Assembly (NCBI RefSeq): GCF_025860405.1
Contig: NZ_CP063785.1
Location: 1,054,001 to 1,118,000, forward strand
DNA: 64,000 nt
Origin: Tolypothrix sp. PCC 7712
Lineage (GTDB): Bacteria; Cyanobacteriota; Cyanobacteriia; Cyanobacteriales; Nostocaceae
Direction: 5' to 3'
The notes beneath the pieces were generated by a model. It worked only from the letters and a program-made list of their open reading frames with translations. It was not told the DNA's origin and ran no database searches. The position numbers and the translations under genes were made by a program. Position 1 is the stretch's first letter, and the number at the start of each line of letters is the position of its first letter. Shown in pieces: positions 1 to 8,884 of this stretch.

Positions 1-654
1 GTCGAAAGAGAGCCTTTCCGCAAACTCATAGCTAACTTGTATTTAGTTTATAGCGCTTTAGAAGCACAACTTCAGCGTTATAGTACTCATCCTGTAGTGA
101 GTCTGATTTATTTTCCCATATTGAACCGTACAGCTAATTTGGAAAAGGATTTGGCTTTTTACTACGGTGAGAACTGGCGGGAGCAAATTGCAGCCCTGGA
201 AGCAGGTAAAACTTATGTAGCACGCATCAATGAAATTGCTGAAACTGAACCTGCATTACTAGTAGCTCATGCCTATGTGCGCTATATGGGAGACTTATCT
301 GGGGGTCAAAGTTTAAAGAAAATTATCCGTTCAGCTCTAGACTTACCACCAGATCAAGGTACTGGATTGCATGAATTTGAGCAATTACCATCGGTTGAAG
401 CCATTAGAGCATTTAAAGGTCAATATCGTGATGCTTTAAATGCATTACCAGTAGATGATGCTTTAGCTGAAAAAATTGTCGCAGAAGCAAATTATGCTTT
501 TGCACTCAATCGCGATGTTGTCCATGAGTTAGAAGATGATGTGAGAATTGCAATTGGCGATCATGTTTTTGACTTGATTACACGCCAAGATAAACCCGGT
601 AGCACAGAACGTTCACCTGGTAGTACTTCAGTAGAACTTGTGGCTGCTGACTAA
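1..654 (+). CDS. ho: Heme oxygenase (biliverdin-producing), 5' end outside window
   Basis: Heme oxygenase opens heme to biliverdin IXalpha, CO and iron using reduced ferredoxin, feeding phycobilin synthesis. The reading frame is open from base 1, so the true start (with the proximal heme His region) is upstream of the window. The visible 217 residues match the family: a YFP-LNR stretch, 'NWREQIA', 'ELLVAHAYVRYMGDLSGGQ' (the distal helix with the glycine-rich kink over heme) and the helical C-terminal part. It lies 349 bases upstream of hemN on the same strand. In cyanobacteria a second heme oxygenase next to hemN (the ho2-hemN arrangement) serves low-oxygen growth, so this is probably the HO2-type paralogue. 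That subtype is inferred from context only. Family call is secure. Confidence 0.93.
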   Translation, partial: VEREPFRKLIANLYLVYSALEAQLQRYSTHPVVSLIYFPILNRTANLEKDLAFYYGENWREQIAALEAGKTYVARINEIAETEPALLVAHAYVRYMGDLSGGQSLKKIIRSALDLPPDQGTGLHEFEQLPSVEAIRAFKGQYRDALNALPVDDALAEKIVAEANYAFALNRDVVHELEDDVRIAIGDHVFDLITRQDKPGSTERSPGSTSVELVAAD

Positions 655-1003
655 GCATTACACATCAACAGTGAAATTTAGGGAAACTCTTGATTTTTGG
701 CATGTTTAAAGTGTAGGTATCTTTGCTCTCCAAATTAGATACCTGCACTGAGAAAAGATTAAGAGGAATTAATACCAATTCGTAATTCGTAATACCCTAC
801 GGGAAGCGCAAAGCGCTACGTAATTCGTAATTACTGAATCCCAAAATAATCTAGTAAAAATTACGGCATCAATTTGCGGTACTAGGTTTTTGGGTTTGAG
901 TCTTTTGCCGATTTTAGAGGATTGGTATTACTCAGCAGGGGTAATTATTAGATTCCTATTTAACCGCTAACACAGGATTAAAACATTCAAGGTTACTAGC
1001 ATC
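655..1003. other. Intergenic region with AATTCGTAATTCGTAA repeat cluster
   Basis: There is no gene in these 349 bases. Bases 775-835 hold several copies of the AATTCGTAAT unit flanking a GCGCAAAGCGC palindrome and a 'CCCTACGGG' element. The same unit recurs near 15145 and 36500 in this window, so it is an interspersed intergenic repeat. The hemN promoter must lie here or upstream of heme oxygenase; I could not identify convincing boxes. Confidence 0.6.
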
Positions 1004-2401
1004 ATGAAACTTGCAACGCAAACAGTCCAATTCAACTCGGAGTTACTCAGAAAGTACGACCAAGCTTTGCCTCGATATACCAGTTATCCGCCAGCAACGG
1101 AATTACAAGAAAATTTTGGCGAGTTGGATTTGCGATCGGGTATTGCGGTTGGCAATTATAAGAATACTCCTCTGTCTCTCTACTTCCATATTCCCTTTTG
1201 TGAAACTGCTTGCTATTTTTGCGGTTGTAACACCATCATTACCCAAAAAAAAGAAATAGTAGAGCCATATTTAAATTATGTGGTGCGTAACCTCGAACAG
1301 TTTTCTGGCGTAATTTCCTCAAAACGTAAAGTGCATCAATTACATTTTGGAGGCGGAACACCAAATTATTTAACGATGCAGCAGATGGATTTTTTATGGA
1401 ACAAAATCAATCGCCAATTTAGATTGGACGAGCAAGCAGAATTTTCCATAGAAATTAATCCTAGATATGTAGATAAAAACTATATCTTTTTCTTAAAAAA
1501 TTTAGGCTTTAATCGCATCAGCTTTGGCATTCAAGACTTTAACACACAAGTCCAAGAAGCTATTAACCGTGTCCAACCAGAAAAGATGCTGTTTGATGTT
1601 ATGGAATGGATTCGGGATGCTGGATTTGAGAGCGTTAACGTTGATTTAATTTATGGCTTACCTTATCAAAGCCTTGCTACCTTTAAAAACACCATTGAAA
1701 AAACTCTAAAACTCGATCCAGATAGAGTTGCAGTTTTTAACTTTGCTTATGTACCTTGGATGAAGCCTATACAAAGAAAAATTCCCCAGTCGGAATTACC
1801 TCAGGCTTCAGAAAAATTAGAAATTCTGAAGATGACTATTGAAGAACTAACCGGGAATGGTTATTGGTTCATTGGTATGGATCACTTTGCTAAACCCAAT
1901 GATGAACTCACCATTGCTCAACAACAAGGTCAACTGCATAGAAACTTCCAAGGCTATACCACAAAACCAGAATCCGATTTATTTGGCTTTGGCATTACTT
2001 CAATTAGTATGCTGCATGATGTTTACGTGCAAAATATTAAGCAGCTAAAAAGTTACTATCAAGCAATTGATACAGGCTTAATGCCAATTGAGAAAGGAGT
2101 CAGTCTCAACCGAGATGATATTCTCCGCCGAACTGTAATTATGGAACTTATGTGTCAGTTCCAATTGTCAATTAATGACGTTGAAGAAAAATATCATATA
2201 GCTTTTGATACGGATTTTAATGAATATTTTGCTAGAGAATTATCTGAGTTGCGATTGCTAGAAGCTGATGGACTGATTCGGATGATACCTAATGGGATTG
2301 AGGTAACACCGAGCGGTAGATTACTTATCCGCAACATTGCCTCAGTCTTCGATGCTCATACCAAAAAGCGAAAAAATGCAGCTTTTTCTAAAGCAATTTA
2401 A
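1004..2401 (+). CDS. hemN: Oxygen-independent coproporphyrinogen III dehydrogenase (HemN)
   Basis: Radical SAM enzyme that decarboxylates coproporphyrinogen III to protoporphyrinogen IX without oxygen. The 465-residue length is typical of true HemN. The 4Fe-4S/SAM motif is visible as C66-x3-C70-x2-C73 followed by C75, in the 'FHIPFCETACYFCGCN' context that distinguishes HemN from HemW-like proteins. A GGGTPNYL SAM-binding motif follows near residue 115, and the C-terminal HemN domain contains 'DLFGFGITS'. ATG start at 1004. It sits between heme oxygenase and bchE on the same strand, which suggests co-regulation for micro-oxic tetrapyrrole synthesis, replacing the O2-dependent HemF. Confidence 0.95.
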   Translation: MKLATQTVQFNSELLRKYDQALPRYTSYPPATELQENFGELDLRSGIAVGNYKNTPLSLYFHIPFCETACYFCGCNTIITQKKEIVEPYLNYVVRNLEQFSGVISSKRKVHQLHFGGGTPNYLTMQQMDFLWNKINRQFRLDEQAEFSIEINPRYVDKNYIFFLKNLGFNRISFGIQDFNTQVQEAINRVQPEKMLFDVMEWIRDAGFESVNVDLIYGLPYQSLATFKNTIEKTLKLDPDRVAVFNFAYVPWMKPIQRKIPQSELPQASEKLEILKMTIEELTGNGYWFIGMDHFAKPNDELTIAQQQGQLHRNFQGYTTKPESDLFGFGITSISMLHDVYVQNIKQLKSYYQAIDTGLMPIEKGVSLNRDDILRRTVIMELMCQFQLSINDVEEKYHIAFDTDFNEYFARELSELRLLEADGLIRMIPNGIEVTPSGRLLIRNIASVFDAHTKKRKNAAFSKAI

Positions 2402-2404
2402 TTT

Positions 2405-2469
2405 GAAGGATGAAGTATGAAAAATGAAGTAAATAAATTCATCTTTCATACTTTACACTTCATCCTTTC
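2405..2469. repeat. Imperfect inverted repeat (GAAGGATGAAG family) between hemN and bchE
   Basis: The left arm (2405-2428, GGATGAAGTATGAAAAATGAA) pairs with the right arm (2438-2469, TTCATCTTTCATAC...CTTCATCC), giving a long imperfect stem that fills the 98-base hemN-bchE gap. A related GAAGGATGAAG / CTTCATACTTCATTCTTC hairpin follows the HD-domain gene at 61295-61350. It may modulate read-through or mRNA stability between the two genes. Confidence 0.7.
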
Positions 2470-2499
2470 TCACCCTCTTCAAGCAGCAGGAAGAAAACT

Positions 2500-4146
2500 A
2501 TGCGTATCATGATGATTCAGCCCAACTATCATTCTGGTGGTGCGGAAATTGCTGGTAATTGGCCACCGAGTTGGGTTCCCTATGTTGGTGGAGCATTAAA
2601 ACAAGCTGGCTTTACCGATATCCGCTTTGTTGATGCGATGACAGACTACATTCCTGATGATGTTTTAGCAGAAATTATCGCTAAATATCAACCGGATGTG
2701 GTGTTAGCAACGGCAATTACGCCGATGATTTACCAATCGCAAATCACCCTAAAAATTGTTAAAGAAGTTTGCCCTAATGCAAAAACAATTATGGGCGGGG
2801 TTCACCCTACCTATATGTATACTGAAGTTCTCGGTGAAGCACCTTGGGTAGATTATATTATCCGTGGTGAAGGTGAAGAGATTACAGTTAATTTACTGCG
2901 CGCGATCGCCAATGGTACAGATGTGAGCGATCGCCGTAATATTTTAGGTATAGCTTTTTTAGAAGATGGTCAAGTAGTTGCGACACCAGCGCATCCGCCA
3001 ATTGCTGATTTAGATACTCTGACTCCCGATTGGGATCTTTTAGATTGGGAGAAATATATTTACACTCCTCTCAACGTGCGGGTAGCTGTACCCAACTATG
3101 CGAGAGGATGTCCATTTACCTGTCGTTTTTGCTCCCAGTGGAAATTCTGGCGCAAATACCGTTCCGGTTCTGCCAAGCGCTTTGTTGATGAAATTGAAAT
3201 CTTGGTGAAAAAGCACAAGGTAGGCTTTTTCATTCTGGCGGACGAAGAACCGACAATCAACAAACCCAAATTTATTGCGCTATGTAACGAATTAATCGAG
3301 CGTAATTTGGGCGTGTATTGGGGAATTAATACCCGAGTCACAGATATTTTACGCGACGAAAATGAATTACCTTTATATCGCAAAGCTGGACTAGTTCACG
3401 TTTCTTTAGGAACAGAAGCAGCAGCACAGTTAAAGTTGAATTTGTTCCGCAAAGAAACGACAATTGAACAAAATAAGCGGGCAATCCAACTGTTAAAACA
3501 AAATGGTATGGTTGCCGAAGCGCAATTCATTATGGGTTTAGAGAACGAAACCCCAGAGACAATCGAACAAACCTATCACATGGCGCTGGATTGGAAACCA
3601 GACATGGTGAACTGGAATATGTTTACCCCTTGGCCATTTTCCGAATTATTCCAAGAATTAGGCGATCGCGTCGAAGTGCGAGATTATTCGCAATACAACT
3701 TTGTTACGCCCATCATGAAGCCAAACGCAATGGAACGCGAAGAGGTTCTCAAAGGCGTGTTGCGGAACTATGCTCGGTTCTATATGCGTAAAACGATAGA
3801 GTATTGGTTTGTGAAAGATCCCTTTAAGCGGAAATATCTCTTAGGCTGCTTAAAGGCTTTTGCTCAAACTACTCTCAACAAACGCTTCTACAACCTGAAG
3901 CGGGTGAAATATAAAGGACTACATACAGAAATCGAATTAGGTTTTGATGAGTCCAAAATTCTCACTCCTGAACAAATTGCTGAACGTAAGCAACAACATC
4001 CCGAATTAAAAGCAGATGTCGATTTCACCGGCAATATTTCCGCTTGTGGCGCACCTAACGACATTGAGGTTTCCGCTTGTGGCGCACCTAATGATCTTCC
4101 GGAATATCAAGATGAAGAACAAGATGTGCCCAGCATGAAAATTTAA
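2500..4146 (+). CDS. bchE: Anaerobic Mg-protoporphyrin IX monomethyl ester cyclase (BchE)
   Basis: BchE is a cobalamin-binding-fold radical SAM enzyme that forms the isocyclic ring of protochlorophyllide anaerobically, with water as oxygen source. The N-terminus 'PNYHSGGAEIAGNWPPSW' is characteristic of true BchE rather than generic B12-radical SAM proteins. A B12-binding-like domain spans about residues 1-140 ('MGGVHPTYMY', 'RGEGEE'). The radical SAM cluster motif is C204-x3-C208-x2-C211. The 548-residue length is close to Rhodobacter BchE. The C-terminal tail is odd: SACGAPND occurs twice, 12 residues apart, followed by an acidic end. It is the third gene of a heme oxygenase-hemN-bchE series. 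Many cyanobacteria rely on O2-dependent AcsF, so bchE here implies a low-oxygen chlorophyll route. Confidence 0.92.
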   Translation: MRIMMIQPNYHSGGAEIAGNWPPSWVPYVGGALKQAGFTDIRFVDAMTDYIPDDVLAEIIAKYQPDVVLATAITPMIYQSQITLKIVKEVCPNAKTIMGGVHPTYMYTEVLGEAPWVDYIIRGEGEEITVNLLRAIANGTDVSDRRNILGIAFLEDGQVVATPAHPPIADLDTLTPDWDLLDWEKYIYTPLNVRVAVPNYARGCPFTCRFCSQWKFWRKYRSGSAKRFVDEIEILVKKHKVGFFILADEEPTINKPKFIALCNELIERNLGVYWGINTRVTDILRDENELPLYRKAGLVHVSLGTEAAAQLKLNLFRKETTIEQNKRAIQLLKQNGMVAEAQFIMGLENETPETIEQTYHMALDWKPDMVNWNMFTPWPFSELFQELGDRVEVRDYSQYNFVTPIMKPNAMEREEVLKGVLRNYARFYMRKTIEYWFVKDPFKRKYLLGCLKAFAQTTLNKRFYNLKRVKYKGLHTEIELGFDESKILTPEQIAERKQQHPELKADVDFTGNISACGAPNDIEVSACGAPNDLPEYQDEEQDVPSMKI

Positions 4147-4154
4147 AACCTCTA

Positions 4155-4203
4155 GGCGATCGCTCAACAGCTATTTAGCTAATCACAACAAGAGCGATCG
4201 TCT
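4155..4203. repeat. Inverted repeat downstream of bchE built on HIP1-like octamers
   Basis: AGGCGATCGCTC and GAGCGATCGTCT form complementary arms about 25 bases apart just after the bchE stop. There is no T-run, so terminator function is uncertain; it may simply be two HIP1 octamers. Confidence 0.4.
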
Positions 4204-4438
4204 ACTCTTTTGTCCATAGATCAATAAAATATTTATACAGCGTAGTAGAAGCCTGTGTTTAAGTAGAGCAGTGCAATTAAATATAATTGGTCTACCCCTT
4301 TGGTTAAGCTAGCTAATTGTAGCGTTTCCGACAAGATAACGCTGTAATTTGCCATTGCTAGGGGTTTCAAGATTATTTATATTTCGTAACATAGTTTGCT
4401 GCAATTACCGATTTACTTACACTAAAAATTGCCAGGTT

Positions 4439-4699
4439 TTATAGTTCTGATAAAACTACATTTGATCCTAAAGGCATAATCGCAGTAGCAAAATGAGTTC
4501 TTTGTGTCTCCGAGTTATACCATTCTTTTATCAGTACAAACTCAGTTTCTGGGTCATAAAATAATACAGCCAAGGATATCTGACCTTCCCAGCAATAACG
4601 CACATTTCCATCCTTAGAGAAATACACAGCACCTCTACCATGTGCAGAGAAACCATTCACAGCAGCTTTGGTTAGAGTATTCCAAGACACATATTTCAT
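4439..4699 (-). CDS. Small conserved-looking hypothetical protein, 86 aa
   Basis: I do not recognise the family. The 86-residue product starts with ATG (MKYVSWNTLTKAAVNG) and has a mixed alpha/beta composition with several aromatics, no signal peptide and no membrane segment. An AG-rich tract (GGAGGTTG) lies just upstream of the ATG on the minus strand, a good ribosome binding site, which supports real translation. It stands alone between bchE (converging from the left) and a repeat-rich spacer. Confidence 0.6.
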   Translation of the reverse strand: MKYVSWNTLTKAAVNGFSAHGRGAVYFSKDGNVRYCWEGQISLAVLFYDPETEFVLIKEWYNSETQRTHFATAIMPLGSNVVLSEL

Positions 4700-4904
4700 A
4701 ATACAACCTCCGGGAGTTAGATTTTATTCCTTCCATCCCAGATATACGTGACAAAACACTATCCATCCGTATAAAAACTGATAATTTTTCCACTTTTTTA
4801 TTGCCCATCAGAGATTGAAGTCATAGCCATTACAGCTTGCATCTCATCCTTGTCTCATAGAATCAATTTTTGGGTGAGGCATTTAGATACAATCAATTGG
4901 GTGT

Positions 4905-4980
4905 TTGGTAATGGGTAATTGGTAATGGGTAATTGGTAATGGGTAATTGGTAATCGGTAATCGGTAATTGGTGTTGGTAA
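4905..4980. repeat. Tandem GGTAATGGGTAATT array
   Basis: At least three successive units of GGTAATGGGTAATT grade into GGTAATCGGTAATCGG. The units are slightly divergent. Such short tandem repeats are common between genes in Nostocales. Confidence 0.8.
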
Positions 4981-5011
4981 TTTCTCCTTGTCCCCTCATC
5001 CTCCTCATCCC

Positions 5012-5146
5012 CAATCCCCATTACCCCTTATCCCCAGAGGGGGCCCCGAGTTCCCCAATCCCCAGTCCCCAATCCCCAATCCCCAATCCCCATTACCCCT
5101 TATCCCCAGAGGGGGCCCCGAGTTCCCCAATCCCCAGTCCCCAACC
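5012..5146. repeat. Two tandem copies of the GGGGCCCC mosaic repeat
   Basis: Each ~58-base unit reads CCCCATTACCCCTTATCCCC-AGA-GGGGGCCCC-GAGTTCCCCAATCCCC. Copies are at about 5016-5072 and 5086-5142. The same unit recurs at 12921-12980 and, inverted, at 20970-21030. The near-identity of scattered copies suggests recent spread or gene conversion. Confidence 0.85.
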
Positions 5147-5195
5147 CCTCTTCCTGTACCATGAGTAAATATCAATAACCTTTAATAAACAGCCT

Positions 5196-5549
5196 ATGTC
5201 TTCGGCTCCGCTAACATTAAACTTGGTTGAAGGTTCTGTTTCTTTCAGCTTTTCCGCCCAAGCTGCACGGGAATTAAAAGCCGCTTTGGATGAATTAATG
5301 GTTCGTCTCAAAAATGTCGCGGCTAAAGCCACTCCAGGGGGCGGTAAAGTCACTCCCCAGCCTCCTGTAGAGTATCGTTACACTGGCGAGGTATTCTTAG
5401 AAATTTTTTGTAACCCTAATATTTGGCCTACTCCCTTCGCTGCTAAAGTCTTACTCACAGTCCGCGATGTCAGCATTCGTTTAACAACAGAAGCGGAACT
5501 GACTCGTGTGATTGAAGATGTTAATCAGTACTTGGAACAAGTTGGATGA
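5196..5549 (+). CDS. Conserved hypothetical protein, 117 aa
   Basis: Product of 117 residues, ATG start, no signal peptide or membrane helix. The N-terminal half is helix-forming (AARELKAALDELMVRLKNV), followed by a Gly/Pro-rich linker (TPGGGKVTPQPP) and a beta-rich half ending in an amphipathic helix. I do not recognise a catalytic motif or a named family. It resembles small cyanobacterial orphan proteins. The repeat tract ends only about 45 bases upstream, so its promoter must be short or lie within or before the repeat. Confidence 0.65.
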   Translation: MSSAPLTLNLVEGSVSFSFSAQAARELKAALDELMVRLKNVAAKATPGGGKVTPQPPVEYRYTGEVFLEIFCNPNIWPTPFAAKVLLTVRDVSIRLTTEAELTRVIEDVNQYLEQVG

Positions 5550-6032
5550 AGAGTGCTGAGTGCTGAGTTAAAAGACTGCACACAAGGGGAGAGGCTAGCA
5601 CCAAGGGAGTTTTCCCAGGAACAACTTGTGGGGCATTTATCAAGTGCGAGCATTACTGAGTACTATTGTTGCTACTCAAAACTCAGTAATGAGTATGGTC
5701 AAAACTCTGTCAGCTAATGTTTATTAATCTCTATCTTCCCTGAAAAATTACCGGAGCAGTTGAATGGGATAACTGCCCCGGTTAGGGAATGTACATACTA
5801 TATTCAGGGCGACATCGGATGTAAACAAGGATAGATTCCCGATGCGATCGCTACTGGTAAAGTTGTATAAATTAGACTCTAATGCTTCGTCTTAATCAGA
5901 AATTAAAGATTCTGGATGGGAAATTTTCATTAAAAACAGAGATGATCCCAAAAATTTTTCACTTGAATTATTTGTTGTCAGGCTCAATATGCAACACCAA
6001 GTTCCTATCCAAAATCAGGAATTAATGTTTGA
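5550..6032. other. Intergenic spacer with short repeats and a perfect stem
   Basis: GTGCTGAGTGCTGAGTT at 5553-5569 is an interspersed unit also seen at 6864 and, inverted, at 43380. An 11-bp perfect inverted repeat (CATTACTGAGT / ACTCAGTAATG) spans 5651-5691. No gene is seen in the remainder. Confidence 0.6.
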
Positions 6033-6269
6033 TTAGTCGTTGTCCCATTCTTCACGACCAATCAAATCGCCAATGCGATCGCGTAACAAAAAGTCACATT
6101 TTTCTAATTCACATTCAACGCAAACCCACTCTCTCGCAGGGATGTATTGACAGAGTGTATATATTGGCTGTTGTCGGCTGACCATTCCCTTTTGCACCAG
6201 TCGGCGTGCTTCATCTTGAATTACATCTAAAGAGTAGTAACTGATAGAGGGCACCGTATTCACACTCAT
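6033..6269 (-). CDS. DUF4327 family protein, 78 aa
   Basis: The sequence (SLDVIQDEARRLVQKGMVSR, 'YIPAREWVCVECELE', 'DFLLRDRIGDLIGREEW') matches my memory of the small cyanobacterial DUF4327 family, whose function is unknown. Two cysteines in WVCVEC are conspicuous. Length fits the family. ATG start at 6269. It stands alone, and the long spacer upstream (to 7065) presumably carries its promoter. Confidence 0.75.
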   Translation of the reverse strand: MSVNTVPSISYYSLDVIQDEARRLVQKGMVSRQQPIYTLCQYIPAREWVCVECELEKCDFLLRDRIGDLIGREEWDND

Positions 6270-7065
6270 GATTTTTACTCACAAATTACACGTAGATAGT
6301 GTTCCCGATATTTACTTGGAACAAACATTACAAGGATTAGGCTTGTGGCTAAGGTTTTGTAGTTTGCTATACGGAACTAATTCCATTTTGACGCTACATA
6401 CCCTCAAATTATCTAAAGAAATGTAAATAAAGTCAACATTTTCTGACATTTATGTTGAATGGGCTTCATATAAGAATATCAGGGTAGTCAACATCACCTG
6501 TTCAAGAAATTTTAGGTTTGCTATTTAAAAGGGTTTAAAGGCTTGCTGTTAAAGGTTTAAAGCTTAATTGGTTCATTAGGAATAGTACAGAAGAAGGACT
6601 TCTGCACCATAAAACCTGATCTAGCTTTGCGGCTATTTGTATATAAATAATAGCTAGGAATCTCTAGCAGCAGAGATTAAGGTATAAAGTGTTGCCTAAT
6701 ACAAGCGTATACCCTACACCAGAAAAGCTTGCAGCATCTCATCTGTTAATGATTTCTTAAAGAATTTCGCATTTACTGTGTTAACTGGGACACAAAATAT
6801 AACAATAAAATTTGTCATTTAGTTTTCATGTTTGGTGTTGGTTATTTTTCCCCTAGCTTGAAAGTGCTGAGTGCTGAGTTTTGAGTACACATCCATTGAG
6901 ACTTTCATGCAAAGCTGTTGAAATTTTTTTCATTGGGACTGTTTGCTCATCCTCCATTACCCACTACCCACATTGAAACAGACGTTATGTGGTTACGTCT
7001 GTAAACAGTTTGGCGAATTTCTTGGTATGAGATTGTTTGCGAAGTTACTTTGTTGTTTAAATTAC
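6270..7065. other. Long gene-free spacer, ~800 bases
   Basis: AT-rich, with no supported reading frame on either strand. Near 6530-6565 there are repeated GGTTTAAAGGCTTG/GGTTTAAAGCTTAA units. A copy of the GTGCTGAGTGCTGAGTT repeat is at 6864-6880. A small RNA could be present but I have no positive evidence for one. Confidence 0.5.
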
Positions 7066-7488
7066 TTATTCCGCAAAATCATCATCATAGTCGTCCGAAT
7101 TGTTGTCATCCTCTCCTGACAATTTTTCGGATGGGCGGTCAGTTTTGAGTTGATTCAATAACGTCAGTACTCTTGTACCGCGTTCTAAAGAACGGTCTTC
7201 GATAAATATTACTTCTGGTGTACGACGCAACCTTACCCTAGCACCCAGTTCGCTGCGGACGTAACCTGTTGCTGACTTCAAGCCAGCCATTGTTTCTGCT
7301 TTAGCTTCTTCTGTGCCATAGATACTGACGTAAATTTTGGCGTGTTGTAAATCGCCAGAGACATCAACATCGGTAACACTTACCATTCCTGTACCCACAC
7401 GGTCATCCTTAATCCCGTTAAGTAGCATTTGGCTAACTTCCCGTTTGATCAATTCAGCAACGCGGGAAACGCGGCGATTTGTAGCCAT
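7066..7488 (-). CDS. rbfA: Ribosome-binding factor A (RbfA)
   Basis: RbfA binds the 30S subunit and helps mature the 5' end of 16S rRNA, also in cold adaptation. The product starts '[20 protein letters not shown]' and contains the KH-like fold signature '[10 protein letters not shown]' and '[16 protein letters not shown]'. The 140-residue length includes an acidic, Asp-rich C-terminal tail ([12 protein letters not shown]) typical of the less conserved end. A small DUF751 gene lies just upstream on the same strand, likely in one transcript. Confidence 0.93.
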   Translation of the reverse strand: MATNRRVSRVAELIKREVSQMLLNGIKDDRVGTGMVSVTDVDVSGDLQHAKIYVSIYGTEEAKAETMAGLKSATGYVRSELGARVRLRRTPEVIFIEDRSLERGTRVLTLLNQLKTDRPSEKLSGEDDNNSDDYDDDFAE

Positions 7489-7618
7489 AAAAATTACGCC
7501 TCCTCACAGAGGTTGAACAACATCAATAAAAATATAAATGCAATTTTGGGAGGACAGTGCTTGACATTGACAATGCTGTGAGCAATTGTCTTTAGGGTAG
7601 CCTCCCTAGAACCCTTGT

Positions 7619-7825
7619 TTAAATTGTACTTAAGCCCAGCATTGCACGCAGGGTAAAAGTAATAAAGGCTAGCCCGCCAATAAAGAAACCTAAAAGAGCA
7701 ATCAAAGTCACTGGACGTTTTAACAATGGAAACAAAGGCTCAAGCGTGTTCAAAAAAATACCTAAGATGAGCGAAATTAAGTAGCGGGGGTAGCGCAGGA
7801 CGTTCTCCCAAAATCCATCAAACAT
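7619..7825 (-). CDS. DUF751 (Ycf33-like) membrane protein, 68 aa
   Basis: Small protein starting MFDGFWENVLRYPRYLISLILG with two hydrophobic segments (about residues 13-32 and 40-62), consistent with a thylakoid or plasma membrane location. The DUF751/Ycf33 family is restricted to phototrophs and has no known function. It lies 130 bases upstream of rbfA, same strand, and divergent from the Dam methylase gene. Confidence 0.78.
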   Translation of the reverse strand: MFDGFWENVLRYPRYLISLILGIFLNTLEPLFPLLKRPVTLIALLGFFIGGLAFITFTLRAMLGLSTI

Positions 7826-7977
7826 TTATTTAGACTGCCTTGCTATCGACTATAAGTTTGTTTTCATCTGCTTGTTTAACCTAATTGTAATCGATAGCGT
7901 ATGAAAATTAATAAATTCCGATAAAATATGATTCTCAGTTATATTAGTTAGATTTCGTAAATTTAAGTTCTAATGAA

Positions 7978-8811
7978 ATGGTAAGTCAAATTCCCCAAGA
8001 AATTTGCCCGCGTCCGTTTTTGAAGTGGGCGGGTGGTAAAAGTCGGTTAATTCAGCAATATATCCCTTATTTACCAAAAAAATATAAGACTTACTATGAG
8101 CCATTTATTGGTGGTGGTGCAGTTTTTTTCTACTTAAAACCTCAGACGGCAGTTTTAACTGATATTAACGCAGAATTAATTACTACTTATCGTTGTGTTC
8201 GCGACAAAGTTGAGGAATTAATCTGCCTTTTAAAAGAGCATAAAAATCAACATAGTAGAGAATATTACTATACTGTAAGAAGTAATCCTCAAGGTACAGA
8301 TTTAGAAAAAGCTGCTCGTTTGATTTATCTGAATAAAACTTGTTTTAATGGACTATATAGAGTTAACTCCAAAGGTCAGTTCAATGTACCTATAGGCAGA
8401 TACAAAAATCCTAATATTTGTGATGAAGGTTTACTGAGAGCCGCCTCAGCAGCCTTGACACACACTGAAATTAAACAAGCAGATTTCGTGGAGGTGTTAA
8501 ATTACGAGACCAAAAGCGGTGATTTTGTTTTCTGCGATCCGCCTTATTACCCGATAAGTAGTACTAGCTATTTTACAAGTTACAGTCGAAATTCTTTTGA
8601 TAAAAAAGACCAAGAAAGGTTAAGAGATACTTGTGCTAAATTAGCCGAGCGCGGCGTTAAAGTTATGATTTGTAATTCCGATTGTGATTTTATCAGAAAA
8701 CTCTATAAAGAAATTAATTTTAATATTTATCCTATAGAGGCAGCGCGTTCTATTAATTCTAATACAAAAAAAAGAGGGATGATTTATGAGGTATTAATGA
8801 CCTCATATTAA
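7978..8811 (+). CDS. Dam-type DNA N6-adenine methyltransferase
   Basis: D12-class adenine methylase that transfers a methyl group from SAM to adenine N6 in a short duplex site. Motif X is 'FLKWAGGK' (residues 14-21), motif I 'EPFIGGGAVF' (41-50) and the catalytic DPPY is at 187-190 ('FCDPPYYP'). The 277-residue length is that of Dam/DpnM-like enzymes, so GATC or a related site is plausible but not proven. ATG at 7978; an earlier ATG at 7973 is out of frame. A PD-(D/E)XK protein gene converges on it from the right, ending 73 bases away, so this may be half of a restriction-modification pair rather than a solitary housekeeping Dam. Confidence 0.9.
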   Translation: MVSQIPQEICPRPFLKWAGGKSRLIQQYIPYLPKKYKTYYEPFIGGGAVFFYLKPQTAVLTDINAELITTYRCVRDKVEELICLLKEHKNQHSREYYYTVRSNPQGTDLEKAARLIYLNKTCFNGLYRVNSKGQFNVPIGRYKNPNICDEGLLRAASAALTHTEIKQADFVEVLNYETKSGDFVFCDPPYYPISSTSYFTSYSRNSFDKKDQERLRDTCAKLAERGVKVMICNSDCDFIRKLYKEINFNIYPIEAARSINSNTKKRGMIYEVLMTSY

Positions 8812-8884
8812 TTAAGCCAATTTAGCTTTATAACCAAAAAGTAATTTTATGATTTACTAGTAAATTAATTTAGCGGCTAATTAA

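Larger units (their letters stand above)
4700..5195. other. Repeat-rich intergenic spacer with no supported gene
   Basis: Bases 4905-4980 are a degenerate tandem array of GGTAATGGGTAATT-like units. Bases 5005-5150 are a C-rich mosaic of CCCCAATCCCC units and two copies of the GGGGCCCC-centred repeat. Apparent reading frames through this tract only translate the repeat (PSPIPNP-type peptides) and are rejected. Confidence 0.75.

Noticed and set aside
4968..5168. 66-codon plus-strand frame and overlapping minus frame
   Set aside because: Made entirely of the CCCCAATCCCC and GGGGCCCC repeats; no protein family.
6270..7065. Hidden RNA gene (6S, tmRNA, RNase P) in the long spacer
   Set aside because: No consensus elements of these RNAs could be found by eye; left as unexplained spacer.
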